From: DATDCY01 sp031406795 [NCBI: Candidatus Rokuibacteriota bacterium]
GTDB taxonomy: Bacteria; JAUVQV01
Length of the DNA stretch: 46,239 nucleotides
Direction of reading: 5' to 3'
NCBI GenBank assembly: GCA_031406795.1
Contig: JANOHV010000075.1
Coordinates: 1-46,239, forward strand
A program made the position numbers and the translations under genes. The notes beneath the pieces were generated by a model. The model was not told the origin of the DNA. It ran no database searches and saw nothing but the letters and a program-made list of their open reading frames with translations. Shown one piece after another: positions 1 to 7,937 of the stretch (its first letter is position 1; each line of letters begins with the position of its first letter).

Positions 1-2043
1 GCGATGCGCAAGGTCCTTCAGCGGGACCGTGAAGCGCTTTTCGCCGACCAGCACCGTCGCAGTCCCCTGCCCTTCGACCGGCTCGACCACCGTGCCCCAG
101 CTCTGCAGCAGATTGACGAAGACGCGCTCCCCGGCGGCCAGGGCCGCCGGCGGCGGCGCCGCCAGCTCCGGTGGTGCGAGGTGTTCGGCCGACAGATCGC
201 CGAGTCGTTTCGCGGCGGCCTTGACGCGATCGGTCGCCCCCGCGCCGGGCGTCTCGCGCAGCAGGCGCAACTGCTCCTTGAGTTCGCGCTCGGCCTCGCG
301 CAGCGCGGGGCGGACTTCGCGCTGGAGTTTTTCCTTGCGCTCGGTCCAGGCGCGTTGCTGCTGCGCCGCGTGCGCCTCCAGCTCGCGGCGCTCCAGCGCG
401 AGCGCCGCGCTCGCGGCGGCGGCCTCCCGGCGCTCGCGCACCGCCGCGCCGCGTTCGTGTTCGAGCTGCTCCATCAGCCGGTCGAAGCGCTCCTCGCCGA
501 TCGTGCGCTGCGCGCGGGCGCGCGCGATCACCGCCGGTTCGAGACCGTAATTCTCCGCGATCGCGAAGGCCTGGCTGCGTCCCGGGATGCCGGCGAGCAG
601 CCGATAGGTCGGCCGCAGCGTGCGATCGTCGAACTCCATCGCGGCGTTCATCGCGCCCGGGGTGGTCGCGGCGTAGATCTTGACGGCGTTGTGGTGCGTC
701 GTCGCGATGGTCACGGCGCCGCGGCGCTGCAGCTCCTCAAGGATGGCGACCCCGAGCGCCGCCCCCTCCGACGGGTCGGTGCCGGCGCCCAGCTCGTCGA
801 GCAGCACGAGCGCGCCCGGACCGGCCTTGCCGAGGATCGACACGACGTTCTTCACGTGCCCGGAGAAGGTCGAGAGATTCTGCTGGATCGACTGCTCGTC
901 CCCGATGTCGGCCAGCACCTGCGTGAAACAGCTCATGCCGGTGCCGGCCTCGCCGGGCACGTGCATCCCGCTCTGCGCCATCAGGCAGAAGAGCCCGGCG
1001 GTCTTGAGCACGACCGTCTTGCCGCCGGTGTTCGGCCCGGTGACCACCAGCGTGCGCACCTGCGCGCCCGCCGCCAGATCGATCGGCACCGTGCGCTCGC
1101 CGAGCGCGGCCAGCAGCAGCGGGTGGCGGGCGCCGACCAGCGCGATCCTCCCGTCCTCCTCGAAGATCGCCGGCTCCACCATCGCCCCGTCGTCCGCGTA
1201 CGCCGCGCGCGCCCAGATCGCCTCGAGCTCGGCCATCGCCGCCGTCGCGGTTCTGAGCTCCCCGCCGCGGTGGCGCACGCGCTCAGAGAGCATCCGCAGG
1301 ATGCGCCGCGTCTCCTCGCGCTCGGCGAGGATCTGCTCGCGCAGGACGTTGTTCATCTCGACGACCGCCTGCGGCTCCACGAACACCGTCTGCCCGCTGG
1401 CCGAACGATCGTGGACGATGCCGGGAACCGCGCCGCGGCTGCCGCTCTTCACCGGGATGACGTAGCGCTCCTCGCGCAGCGTCACGATCGGCTCCTGGAT
1501 CGCCGTGGCGTGCGCCGCCTCCCCCATCATCCGCTCCAGGGCGCCCACGACGTCGCGTCGGGCGCGGCCGATCCCGCGGCGCAGGCGCAGCAGCTCCTCG
1601 CTCGCGTCGTCGCGAACCTCCCCCTCCGGGGTCAGGCAGCGGCGGATCTCCCGCTCGACGTCGGCGACCTCCGGTATGCCGTCGGCGTGGTGCACAAGCT
1701 CCGGGCACCCTTCGGCGCCGCGGATTGCGCGGGCGATGCGCCCGCAGGCGCCGGCGAACTCCGCCACGAGCACGAGGTCCTGCCCGTCGATCCAGGCGTT
1801 TTCCGCGCGCAGCTGCTCCAGGTGCGGGGTGATGTCCCGCGAGCCGCCCCACGGCAGCGCGCCGTTGACCTCGCGCAGTTTTCGCATCTGCGATGTCTCG
1901 CGCAATCGCAGGCGCACCAGCCTTCGATCTGTCTGAGGCTCGCTGGCGGTGATCAGATCGGCCCCGAGCGAGGACGGCGCCCGCTCGCGCACAAGCTCGA
2001 CGACGCGTCGGAATTCCAGGACAGCGAGGCTATGTGGATCCAT
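1..2043 (-). CDS. mutS2: Endonuclease MutS2, C-terminus beyond window
   Basis: MutS-family ATPase that binds branched DNA or stalled/collided ribosomes, depending on the organism. The minus-strand frame starts at ATG 2043 (MDPHSLAVLEF) and stays open to base 1, giving 681 residues. The Walker A motif GPNTGGKT lies at residues 336-343, the Walker B motif LLDELGAGTD near 411-420, and an Arg/Glu-rich coiled region follows the ATPase. MutS2 proteins are about 780 aa and end in an Smr nuclease domain; that domain would lie outside the window, so its presence is unknown. The mismatch-recognition domains of MutS are absent, as expected for MutS2. The next gene upstream (2142-3095) runs the same way, 98 bp away. 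The long plus-strand frame over this region is antisense shadow. Confidence 0.96.
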   Translation of the reverse strand, partial: MDPHSLAVLEFRRVVELVRERAPSSLGADLITASEPQTDRRLVRLRLRETSQMRKLREVNGALPWGGSRDITPHLEQLRAENAWIDGQDLVLVAEFAGACGRIARAIRGAEGCPELVHHADGIPEVADVEREIRRCLTPEGEVRDDASEELLRLRRGIGRARRDVVGALERMMGEAAHATAIQEPIVTLREERYVIPVKSGSRGAVPGIVHDRSASGQTVFVEPQAVVEMNNVLREQILAEREETRRILRMLSERVRHRGGELRTATAAMAELEAIWARAAYADDGAMVEPAIFEEDGRIALVGARHPLLLAALGERTVPIDLAAGAQVRTLVVTGPNTGGKTVVLKTAGLFCLMAQSGMHVPGEAGTGMSCFTQVLADIGDEQSIQQNLSTFSGHVKNVVSILGKAGPGALVLLDELGAGTDPSEGAALGVAILEELQRRGAVTIATTHHNAVKIYAATTPGAMNAAMEFDDRTLRPTYRLLAGIPGRSQAFAIAENYGLEPAVIARARAQRTIGEERFDRLMEQLEHERGAAVRERREAAAASAALALERRELEAHAAQQQRAWTERKEKLQREVRPALREAERELKEQLRLLRETPGAGATDRVKAAAKRLGDLSAEHLAPPELAAPPPAALAAGERVFVNLLQSWGTVVEPVEGQGTATVLVGEKRFTVPLKDLAHR

Positions 2044-2096
2044 AATCGTTTCTCTTGATCGTCCTGTTCTTCCCTAGGGGCGAGAATGAGCTGGGT

Positions 2097-2119
2097 GGAG
2101 GGGTGGCGCGGAGGGGAGG
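2097..2119 (+). repeat. GC-rich 23-bp direct repeat, copy 1
   Basis: A 23-bp G-rich block (GGAGGGGTGGCGCGG followed by AGGGGAGG) sits between mutS2 and the NIF3-family gene. The same 23 bases recur at 3220-3242 on the other side of that gene, and GTCCTGTTC is shared a short distance upstream of both copies. Function unknown. Confidence 0.55.
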
Positions 2120-2141
2120 CCTCCGTCGCCGCAAATTCTTT

Positions 2142-3095
2142 CTAGCTCCTCTTGAAGCGCTTGAACCCTGAGGTCTCGATGATCTCGAGCGGCCCCTGCT
2201 TCTCCAGCACGTCGAGAATGTGATTGATCCCGACGTTGTCGCTGGCAATGTGCCCGGCGATCACCGCATTGATGTGGTTCTTCTCCGCTTCCTTGATGTG
2301 ATCCTCCGACAGATGCATGCAGACCACGGTGCCGACATCGGTGCGCGAGAGCTTTTCGAAAGCCTCCTTCGATCCCTCCGTGCCGCCCGTCATGTCGACG
2401 AGGACCTTGCCGCAGCGGTTCTTTTCCGCCCCGCAGACGATCTTCGGGGGGATGCCCAAGCTCGCGGAGTGGCGATATTCCGGGATCTCCAGCAGCAGGT
2501 CGACCACCGCGCCGACGGTCTGAGGCCGCTTCGCGTCGAAGATCTTCTGCAGACACGAAACCACCTGGTTGTCCCCGGGGGTGTGCACGCACATGAACGG
2601 CAGGCCGAGCAGACGCGCGGCGTCGACGGCGCGGGTGTGGTTCAACGGCAGCAGCCGGCGCGAGACCTCGCCGATGCGCGTGTTCAGCAGCGCCTCCGCG
2701 GTCGCGATCGGCACGCCGACCGAGTGCAGGATGTCGGCCTGCATTCCCATGACATCGCCGAGCCTGGCGAGAGCGCGCCCCTCGGGGTGGTGGGTGAGCA
2801 CGAGATCGAGCCGCCGCTTTTCCCGCAGCCGGTCCGCAAGCATCAGCTCGCCGACCTCCATGTCGATGCCGACGATGATCGATTGCACCTCGGTCTCCGG
2901 GGCGCCGTTGAGGATGCGCGTGTCGGCGTAGGGGTTCGTCAGGCGCTCGTGGTCGAAGAATTCGCGGTCCTTCTCCTTGAGCTCGTCGTACTCTTTTTTC
3001 ACCGCGGCGAGTTCCTGCTCGATCCGTTCATTCCCGCGCGGGTCCGCATCGCGCCCCGCCTGCACCGCAGTGCGGTAGATGTCGATCAGCTTCAC
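2142..3095 (-). CDS. NIF3-family (DUF34) protein
   Basis: 317 aa, ATG start at 3095. NIF3/DUF34 proteins form toroidal hexamers with a dinuclear metal site; their substrate is not settled, although related proteins have GTP-cyclohydrolase-like folds. The metal-binding motif THHPEG is at residues 101-106, and a second conserved His/Glu region (MHLSEDHIKEAEKNH, then AGHIASDN) lies near residues 257-285. A charged, probably helical segment at residues 24-48 precedes the conserved core and is less usual for the family. The gene is flanked by two copies of a 23-bp G-rich repeat. The family assignment is good; the exact function is unknown. Confidence 0.8.
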   Translation of the reverse strand: MKLIDIYRTAVQAGRDADPRGNERIEQELAAVKKEYDELKEKDREFFDHERLTNPYADTRILNGAPETEVQSIIVGIDMEVGELMLADRLREKRRLDLVLTHHPEGRALARLGDVMGMQADILHSVGVPIATAEALLNTRIGEVSRRLLPLNHTRAVDAARLLGLPFMCVHTPGDNQVVSCLQKIFDAKRPQTVGAVVDLLLEIPEYRHSASLGIPPKIVCGAEKNRCGKVLVDMTGGTEGSKEAFEKLSRTDVGTVVCMHLSEDHIKEAEKNHINAVIAGHIASDNVGINHILDVLEKQGPLEIIETSGFKRFKRS

Positions 3096-3341
3096 GTTCG
3101 CTCCTCCTGGCTGTTCTTCAGCTCATCACGCCGACGGGAATACCGCACGGCCGGAAGAGTGTACACCGAAAAGCCGGCGGCTCCTCGCCTGCCGCTGTCC
3201 TGTTCGTGAACGAGATGGCGGAGGGGTGGCGCGGAGGGGAGGTCTCCATGGCGGAGCGCAGCGAGGCCGATGGAGGTCCGCAGCGACAGGACCCCGCAGC
3301 CTGCACGGGTACTGAAAGTACTCCGGGGACGTTTGGTTTCT
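3096..3341. other. Intergenic stretch with repeat and small hairpin
   Basis: 246 bp between yqeY and the NIF3-family gene, both on the minus strand. It contains the second copy of the G-rich repeat (3220-3242) and a short hairpin at 3307-3324 (GTACT-GAA-AGTAC core). The hairpin lies just after the yqeY stop and could act as a weak terminator, but no T-run follows it. No convincing ORF or RNA gene seen. Confidence 0.5.
3220..3242 (+). repeat. GC-rich 23-bp direct repeat, copy 2
   Basis: Identical over 23 bp to 2097-2119. It lies upstream of the NIF3-family gene (minus strand) and downstream of yqeY. The following bases (TCTCC versus CCTCC) are also similar. Confidence 0.55.
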
Positions 3342-3788
3342 TTACGCGGAGAAGCGGGCTTTAATCAGCTTGTTCACTTCGGCCCCGTCCGCGCGGCCGG
3401 CGATGCGCGGCACGATCCACTTCATGATCTTGCCGATGTCTTTCATCGACGCCGCCTGGGTCTCGGCGATCGCCTCGGCGACGAGCGCCTCGAGCTCCGC
3501 GGCGCCCATGCCGGCCGGGAGAAAGCCCTCGATGACCTTGAGCTCGGCGGTTTCCTTCTCGACCAGTTCCGGGCGGCCGCCTTTGGCGAACATCTCGATC
3601 GACTCCTGCCGCTTCTTCACGCCCGAGCGCAGGATGTTGACGATCTCGTTGTCCTCGAGGGGACGGCGCTTGTCGATCATGGCGTTCTTGATTTCGGAAA
3701 GGGAGAGCCGGATGGCCGCGACGGCCACCCGGTCCCCGGACTTCATCGCCGCCTTGAGCCCGTCTTCGAGCTGGTCTTTGAGGCTCAC
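3342..3788 (-). CDS. GatB/YqeY domain protein
   Basis: 148 aa, GTG start at 3788 (MSLKDQLEDGLKAAMKSGD). It matches stand-alone YqeY proteins, which share the C-terminal helical domain of the amidotransferase subunit GatB; YqeY has been suggested to act on tRNA, but its role is not established. The length is typical. The start is supported by the purine-rich site AGGAGA located 9-14 bp upstream, which overlaps the rpsU stop codon (TAGGAGA), so translation is probably coupled to rpsU. rpsU-yqeY is a common pairing. No membrane segment or signal peptide. Confidence 0.93.
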   Translation of the reverse strand: MSLKDQLEDGLKAAMKSGDRVAVAAIRLSLSEIKNAMIDKRRPLEDNEIVNILRSGVKKRQESIEMFAKGGRPELVEKETAELKVIEGFLPAGMGAAELEALVAEAIAETQAASMKDIGKIMKWIVPRIAGRADGAEVNKLIKARFSA

Positions 3789-3800
3789 GGACAGCGTCTC

Positions 3801-3977
3801 CTACTTGCGCTTCTTCTTGCGGGCGGCCAGCGCCTTCTTCTTGCGACGGACGCTGGGCTTCTCGTAATGCTCCCGGCGGCGGATCTCGGAGAGGACGCCG
3901 GACTTCTCGCAAATCTTCTTGAAACGACGCAGGGCACTCTCGAAGGATTCATTTTCCCGAACCCGGATGCCAACCAT
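3801..3977 (-). CDS. rpsU: 30S ribosomal protein S21
   Basis: 58 aa, too short to appear in many ORF scans. Translation reads [19 protein letters not shown], then the KPSVRRKKK region and a Lys/Arg-rich tail, which is the complete S21 protein. S21 is a small basic 30S subunit protein near the mRNA exit and anti-Shine-Dalgarno region. The start ATG at 3977 has an AGGGGGG run upstream. The TAG stop forms part of the yqeY ribosome binding site, so the two genes are one transcription unit. A candidate promoter with -10 TAGAAT lies at 4028-4057. Confidence 0.96.
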   Translation of the reverse strand: MVGIRVRENESFESALRRFKKICEKSGVLSEIRRREHYEKPSVRRKKKALAARKKKRK

Positions 3978-4027
3978 CTAGTATGCTATCCCCCCCTTCA
4001 CCGCAATGTAGTCTGCGAAATTTTTGC

Positions 4028-4057
4028 ATTCTAACTGACATGTGCCAACAAACGCAA
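4028..4057 (-). promoter_or_regulatory. Candidate sigma-70 promoter of rpsU-yqeY
   Basis: On the minus strand, -35 TTGCGT (4052-4057) and -10 TAGAAT (4028-4033) are separated by 18 bp, about 50 bp before the rpsU start. The -10 matches 5 of 6 consensus bases, the -35 only 4. Just upstream, GGGCGCCC followed by TTTTT (minus strand, about 4063-4075) might end the hisI transcript. Confidence 0.45.
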
Positions 4058-4110
4058 GGAAAAAGGGCGCCCGGTGCGCTTCCCGCCGCAACGAATCCGC
4101 CCGCTCCCGG

Positions 4111-4479
4111 CTATTCCGCCGCTCGCGTCAGCGGCAGCGGCTGAAAGAAGCAGCTCACACTCCCGGTGTGGCAAGCCGGCCCGGTCTGGTCCACCAGCAC
4201 GAGCAGCGTGTCGGCGTCGCAGTCGGCGCGCACCTCGCGCACCCGCTGCAGACACCCTGAGGTCTCGCCCTTCTTCCAGAGCTTCTGGCGCGAACGACTC
4301 CAGAACACGGTGAACCCGGTCGTCAGCGTCAGTTCCAGCGACGCGCGGTTCATCCAGGCCACCATCAGCACCTCGTGGGTCGTGGCTTCCTGCACCACCG
4401 CCGTGATCAGACCATCCGCGCCGAACCTGAGCGGGGGAAGCGCCCCCGGCGGGAATTCCGTGTGCTGGTGTCCGCTCAT
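4111..4479 (-). CDS. hisI: Phosphoribosyl-AMP cyclohydrolase
   Basis: 122 aa from ATG 4479. HisI opens the adenine ring of PR-AMP, the third step of histidine biosynthesis. The conserved block [16 protein letters not shown] is at residues 60-75, followed by the zinc/magnesium ligands CDAD (87-90) and CHTG (103-106). There is no fused HisE pyrophosphohydrolase domain. An in-frame TTG at 4539 would add 20 residues with no family similarity, so the ATG preceded by AGGTG is preferred. hisB lies directly upstream, 69 bp away. The remaining his genes are not in the window. Confidence 0.93.
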   Translation of the reverse strand: MSGHQHTEFPPGALPPLRFGADGLITAVVQEATTHEVLMVAWMNRASLELTLTTGFTVFWSRSRQKLWKKGETSGCLQRVREVRADCDADTLLVLVDQTGPACHTGSVSCFFQPLPLTRAAE

Positions 4480-4548
4480 GCTTTCACGCACCTGGCGTCC
4501 CGGAACTGCGGCTCTGCGGTCATGGCTCGTGCTGCGCAACCTGGAGGG

Positions 4549-5133
4549 TCAAAGCACGCCTTTCGTCGAAAGCGGACCCGCGATGCGCGCGTCGGCGGTG
4601 GCGGCCTCGCCGAAGGCGCGACCGAACGCCTTGAAGAGCGCCTCGAGGATGTGGTGCTGGTTGCTGCCGTAGTTCAGCGAAAGGTGCACGGTGGCCTGGA
4701 GGTTGGTGACGAGTGCGCGGAAGAACTGCTCCGCAAGGTCGATGTCGAACCCCCCCATCTGCCCGGGGATGGTCGAAACGTTGTAGACCAGGTACGGACG
4801 GGTGACCAGATCGATGTGCACGCTCGCGAGCGCCTCGTCCATCGGGACCCCGGCCTGCCCGTAGCGACGGATGCCGGCACGGTCGCCGAGCGCCTGGCGC
4901 AACGCCTGACCGAGCGTGATGCCGACATCTTCGACCGTGTGGTGCAGATCGATGTCGGTATCGCCGGAGGCTTCGATCTGCAGGCTGAACAGCCCGTGTT
5001 TCGCCAGCAGGGTCAGCATGTGGTCGAAGAAGGGGATGGTGGTGCTTACCTGGATGGGACCGCCCTCGAGGCCGACCGTGACCGCGACCCGGGTCTCGGT
5101 GGTTTCGCGCCGGATGCTCCCCGTCCTGGCCAT
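4549..5133 (-). CDS. hisB: Imidazoleglycerol-phosphate dehydratase
   Basis: 194 aa from ATG 5133 (MARTGSIRRETTETRV), the normal length of the monofunctional enzyme; it lacks the N-terminal phosphatase of enterobacterial HisB. It dehydrates IGP to imidazole-acetol phosphate using two Mn ions. The metal-binding motifs are visible: FFDHML, DLHHTVEDVGI and SNQHHILEALFKAFG. A longer frame upstream to 5244 has no family similarity and crosses the likely promoter, so ATG 5133 with GGGGAA upstream was chosen. It forms a unit with hisI and is divergent from rpmH. Confidence 0.95.
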   Translation of the reverse strand: MARTGSIRRETTETRVAVTVGLEGGPIQVSTTIPFFDHMLTLLAKHGLFSLQIEASGDTDIDLHHTVEDVGITLGQALRQALGDRAGIRRYGQAGVPMDEALASVHIDLVTRPYLVYNVSTIPGQMGGFDIDLAEQFFRALVTNLQATVHLSLNYGSNQHHILEALFKAFGRAFGEAATADARIAGPLSTKGVL

Positions 5134-5200
5134 CGTGAATCTTCCCCGCTCCCGCCGTGCCAAGGTTGCCTGCTGCAAACGCCGGATTGTACCGCCGCAG

Positions 5201-5229
5201 ACAGTACCGCCGCCGCCGTGGTAAGTCAA
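5201..5229 (-). promoter_or_regulatory. Candidate sigma-70 promoter of hisB
   Basis: On the minus strand, -35 TTGACT (5224-5229) and -10 TACTGT (5201-5206) have 17-bp spacing. The -35 lies inside the palindrome at 5225-5242 and is back to back with the rpmH -35. A TACAAT at 5186-5191 is a possible alternative -10 but has no good partner. Confidence 0.5.
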
Positions 5230-5242
5230 GATTATTCTTGAC
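5225..5242. promoter_or_regulatory. Palindrome linking divergent -35 boxes
   Basis: GTCAAGATTATTCTTGAC is a perfect inverted repeat with 7-bp arms and a TTAT centre. Each arm supplies the TTGAC of one -35 box, for hisB on the left and rpmH on the right. It could be an operator, or simply two symmetric -35 elements. Confidence 0.6.
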
Positions 5243-5266
5243 ATTAGGGTGAGTCGCCACTACCAT
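5238..5266 (+). promoter_or_regulatory. Sigma-70 promoter of rpmH-rnpA
   Basis: A perfect -35 TTGACA (5238-5243), a 17-bp spacer and -10 TACCAT (5261-5266), 64 bp before the rpmH start. This is the best -35/-10 pair seen for this operon. Confidence 0.65.
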
Positions 5267-5330
5267 TTCCCTCTTTGATGAACGGTATGGGACCGTTCGC
5301 AGCACAGGTTGGTGACGAGGAGAGCACTCG

Positions 5331-5465
5331 ATGTCCATTACGTATCAGCCGAAGAACAAGAAGCGTCAGCGGACCCACGGGTTCCTCGAGCGCATGAGCA
5401 CGGTCGGCGGCCGCAGGGTCATCAACCGGCGGCGGCAGAAGGGCCGGAAGAAGCTCAGCGTCTAG
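5331..5465 (+). CDS. rpmH: 50S ribosomal protein L34
   Basis: 44 aa, a complete L34: [20 protein letters not shown], then the [20 protein letters not shown] region. It is a very small, Arg/Lys-rich protein of the large subunit. ATG 5331 is preceded by GAGGAG at a good distance. It is followed 10 bp later by rnpA, the standard rpmH-rnpA order near bacterial replication origins. A consensus-like promoter is at 5238-5266. Confidence 0.97.
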   Translation: MSITYQPKNKKRQRTHGFLERMSTVGGRRVINRRRQKGRKKLSV

Positions 5466-5475
5466 CCCGCGATTC

Positions 5476-5826
5476 ATGGGCGAGTTTGAATTCCCGACCG
5501 GTCTGCATCTCAAGAAGCCGTCGGAGTTCCGGGCGGTCTTCGACCGGGGGTCAAAGCGCCACACGCGGGGCTTCATTCTTTTTCGCGCGGCGAACCGTCT
5601 GGATCGGCCGCGCCTCGGCGTTTCGGTCAGCCGCAAGATCGGGGGAGCCGTCGTGCGCAATCGTGTCAAGCGGCTGATCCGCGAGGCCTTCCGACTGAAC
5701 TGGCGCGCCTGGGAACTCGCGGGCGCGGATCTCGTGGTGATCGCCAAGCGGGGAGTCGATGCGCTGAGCTTTCAGGAAGTCTCGCGGGAGTTCGCCGGTG
5801 CCCTGCCGTTTCGAACCCGCCGATGA
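5476..5826 (+). CDS. rnpA: Ribonuclease P protein component
   Basis: 116 aa from ATG 5476. It is the protein cofactor of RNase P, which matures tRNA 5' ends. The signature [13 protein letters not shown] is present, as are the upstream [15 protein letters not shown] strand and the N-terminal substrate-binding aromatic region (FRAVFDRG). The stop overlaps the yidD start (ATGA). Part of the rpmH-rnpA-yidD-yidC operon. Confidence 0.95.
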   Translation: MGEFEFPTGLHLKKPSEFRAVFDRGSKRHTRGFILFRAANRLDRPRLGVSVSRKIGGAVVRNRVKRLIREAFRLNWRAWELAGADLVVIAKRGVDALSFQEVSREFAGALPFRTRR

Positions 5827-6041
5827 AGACCGGCGCCAGGCTGCTGATCGGCCTTCTAACCCTGTACCGGCGGTTCATCTCCCCGCTGCTGCCGGCCGCC
5901 TGCCGCTTTTACCCGTCATGTTCATGTTATGCCATTGAGTCAATTGAGAAATATGGTGTCGGTCGCGGGGCGCTGCTGACCCTGCGACGGCTCGCGAAGT
6001 GCCATCCTTTCCATCCCGGCGGGTACGACCCGGTTCGCTGA
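5823..6041 (+). CDS. yidD: Membrane protein insertion efficiency factor YidD
   Basis: 72 aa, ATG 5823 overlapping the rnpA stop by 4 bp. Contains the family motif [17 protein letters not shown] and the C-terminal [11 protein letters not shown]. YidD is a small inner-membrane-associated protein that helps YidC insert membrane proteins; the N-terminal amphipathic helix ([18 protein letters not shown]) is evident. Its place between rnpA and yidC is the usual one. Confidence 0.94.
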   Translation: MKTGARLLIGLLTLYRRFISPLLPAACRFYPSCSCYAIESIEKYGVGRGALLTLRRLAKCHPFHPGGYDPVR

Positions 6042-6061
6042 CCCGTCCGGTCGAGGAGCAC

Positions 6062-7756
6062 ATGGATAAGAGAACGATCCTGGCCGTCGGCCTGATCATC
6101 CTGGTGATCGGGGCCTACAATCTCTTCATCATCCCGACGTTCGCACCGCCGCCACCGCCGGCACCGCCGGCACCCCTGGCGCAGCGGGATGCACCGGCTC
6201 CCGCGCCGACGGCCGTCCAGCCGATCGCTGCGGTGCCCGCCGCTGTGCCCGGCCAGGCTCTCGCGCCTGCCCCGGTGGTGGCCGTGCCTGCCGAGGAGAT
6301 CGTGATCGATCGCCCCAACTGGGCGGCCACCTTCTCCAACGTCGGCGGGGGCCTCAAGAGTTGGGGGCTCAAGTCCTACACGTATGCCAAGGGTCAGCTC
6401 GATCCTGCCGGCGCCGCGATCGGGGGCGCGCCTCTCGAGATCGTGCGCCCCGGATCGGCAGCACCGCCGCTGTCGTTCACGTTTGTCGACCCGGCAACGC
6501 AGGCGGCTTTTTCCGCGCCCATGGCGATCACGAAGACGGCTGACGGCTTCACCCTGACGGGTGACGACAGCCATGGCCTGCGTCTGACCCGGACCTACCG
6601 TTTCTCCGCCGACCAGTACCTCATGGAAATGCTGATCTCCATCGAGAACAGCGGCGAGAGCCCGCGCTCGATCCCCTGGGAAATGGCGTTCGGCCCCGGC
6701 CTTGACCGCAATCTCCCTGAAAAGGACAAAACCGACGAGGGCATCAAAATTCTCGTGGCCGGGAGCCTGGACGATGTGAAGATCAAGAAGGTCGGCGAGC
6801 GCCGGGAGCTGGGGCAGGTTTCGTGGGCAGCCATCGGCAACCGCTACTTCCTCGCCGCCCTGGTGCCCATGGAGGGCTCGCTGTCGGCCTTTGCGCGGCG
6901 GACCACCACGACGGGCGAGGAGGTCGGCCTTCGCTCCGAGAGTGTCTCGCTCGCGCCGCGCCAGGCGGTGAGCTACCGCATCGCGACCTACCTCGGGCCC
7001 AAGGACCGGGCGCTGCTCACCGCGGCCGTCCCGGGCAAGGAGCTGGAGCGCGGCGTCGACTACGGCTGGTTCTGGTGGCTGGCGCTGCCCTTCCTGGTCA
7101 TCCTGCAGTTCTGTTTCAAATTCCTACACAGCTACGGCCTGGCCATTGTCGCGCTGACGCTGCTGGTCAAAGCCGCGCTCTTCCCGATCAGTTTCAAGAT
7201 GTTCCGCTCGATGAAGAAGATGCAGGAGCTCCAGCCAAAACTGGCGTCGCTCAAGGCGAAGTTCAAGGGCGACAACCAGGGCCTGCAGCAGGCGACCATG
7301 GCGATCTACAAGGAGCACAAAGTCAACCCGATGGCCGGCTGCCTGCCGATGGTCGTGCAGATCCCGGTCTTTTTCGCGCTGTACAAGGTGCTCTACAACG
7401 CAATCGAGCTGCGCGGCGCGGGGTTCCTCTACATTCCGGACCTCTCGCTCAAGGATCCCTACTACATCACGCCGATCCTGATGGGCGTGACGATGCTCAT
7501 CCAGCAGCGCATGACCCCGTCGGTCGGCGACCCGATGCAGGCGAAGATGATGATGTTCATGCCGGTGATCATGACCGCCATGTTCATCAACTTCTCCTCG
7601 GGACTGGTGCTCTATTTCCTCTTCTCGAACATCATGTCGATCGGCGAGCAGAAGCTCTTCCGCGCGATCGCCGCCCGGGGGCAGGCGAAGCCCGCCCCCG
7701 AGGACGATTCCGGCGGCGGCCGCAGGAAGAAACTGCCCCGCGAAAAACGCCAGTAA
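6062..7756 (+). CDS. yidC: Membrane protein insertase YidC
   Basis: 564 aa from ATG 6062 (MDKRTILAVGLIILVIGAYN), with GAGGAG upstream. It is a Gram-negative-type YidC: an N-terminal TM helix (residues about 5-27), a Pro/Ala-rich linker (30-75), a large periplasmic beta domain (about 80-330), and a C-terminal insertase domain of about five TM helices beginning near residue 340, with the conserved MKKMQELQPKLASLKAKFKG cytoplasmic loop. The large periplasmic domain indicates a diderm organism. The C-terminus ends in a basic tail. The jag/khpB gene often found next is missing. Confidence 0.96.
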   Translation: MDKRTILAVGLIILVIGAYNLFIIPTFAPPPPPAPPAPLAQRDAPAPAPTAVQPIAAVPAAVPGQALAPAPVVAVPAEEIVIDRPNWAATFSNVGGGLKSWGLKSYTYAKGQLDPAGAAIGGAPLEIVRPGSAAPPLSFTFVDPATQAAFSAPMAITKTADGFTLTGDDSHGLRLTRTYRFSADQYLMEMLISIENSGESPRSIPWEMAFGPGLDRNLPEKDKTDEGIKILVAGSLDDVKIKKVGERRELGQVSWAAIGNRYFLAALVPMEGSLSAFARRTTTTGEEVGLRSESVSLAPRQAVSYRIATYLGPKDRALLTAAVPGKELERGVDYGWFWWLALPFLVILQFCFKFLHSYGLAIVALTLLVKAALFPISFKMFRSMKKMQELQPKLASLKAKFKGDNQGLQQATMAIYKEHKVNPMAGCLPMVVQIPVFFALYKVLYNAIELRGAGFLYIPDLSLKDPYYITPILMGVTMLIQQRMTPSVGDPMQAKMMMFMPVIMTAMFINFSSGLVLYFLFSNIMSIGEQKLFRAIAARGQAKPAPEDDSGGGRRKKLPREKRQ

Positions 7757-7840
7757 ACAACGGTGCAGGAGCCCGGGGAGCCTGCCATTCCCGTGCGGAC
7801 TTCGGGGTCCTGCCGGCCACCCCGCCGCCGGGGCGGACCG

Positions 7841-7865
7841 GTGCACTCGCGAACTGCGAGTGCAC
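7841..7865. repeat. Perfect 10-bp-arm hairpin between yidC and mnmE
   Basis: GTGCACTCGC (7841-7850), loop GAACT, GCGAGTGCAC (7856-7865), a perfect inverted repeat in the 181-bp yidC-mnmE gap. No T-run follows on either side, so it is not a standard intrinsic terminator. It may be an RNA hairpin, an operator or a processing site. Confidence 0.6.
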
Positions 7866-7937
7866 GCAGGATCAGGGGCGAAGCCCTTCCTCTCCGGCGC
7901 GTCGACCCGCGAGTCGGGACGACGTGAAAAGCGCCTC

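Noticed and set aside
4-2058. 684-aa plus-strand frame
   Set aside because: Antisense of mutS2, whose Walker motifs are clear on the minus strand.
4480-4539. Longer hisI start at TTG 4539
   Set aside because: The added 20 residues have no similarity to HisI, and the ATG at 4479 has a suitable binding site.
7841-7865. Hairpin as an intrinsic terminator of yidC
   Set aside because: No T-run on either side; kept only as an inverted repeat.
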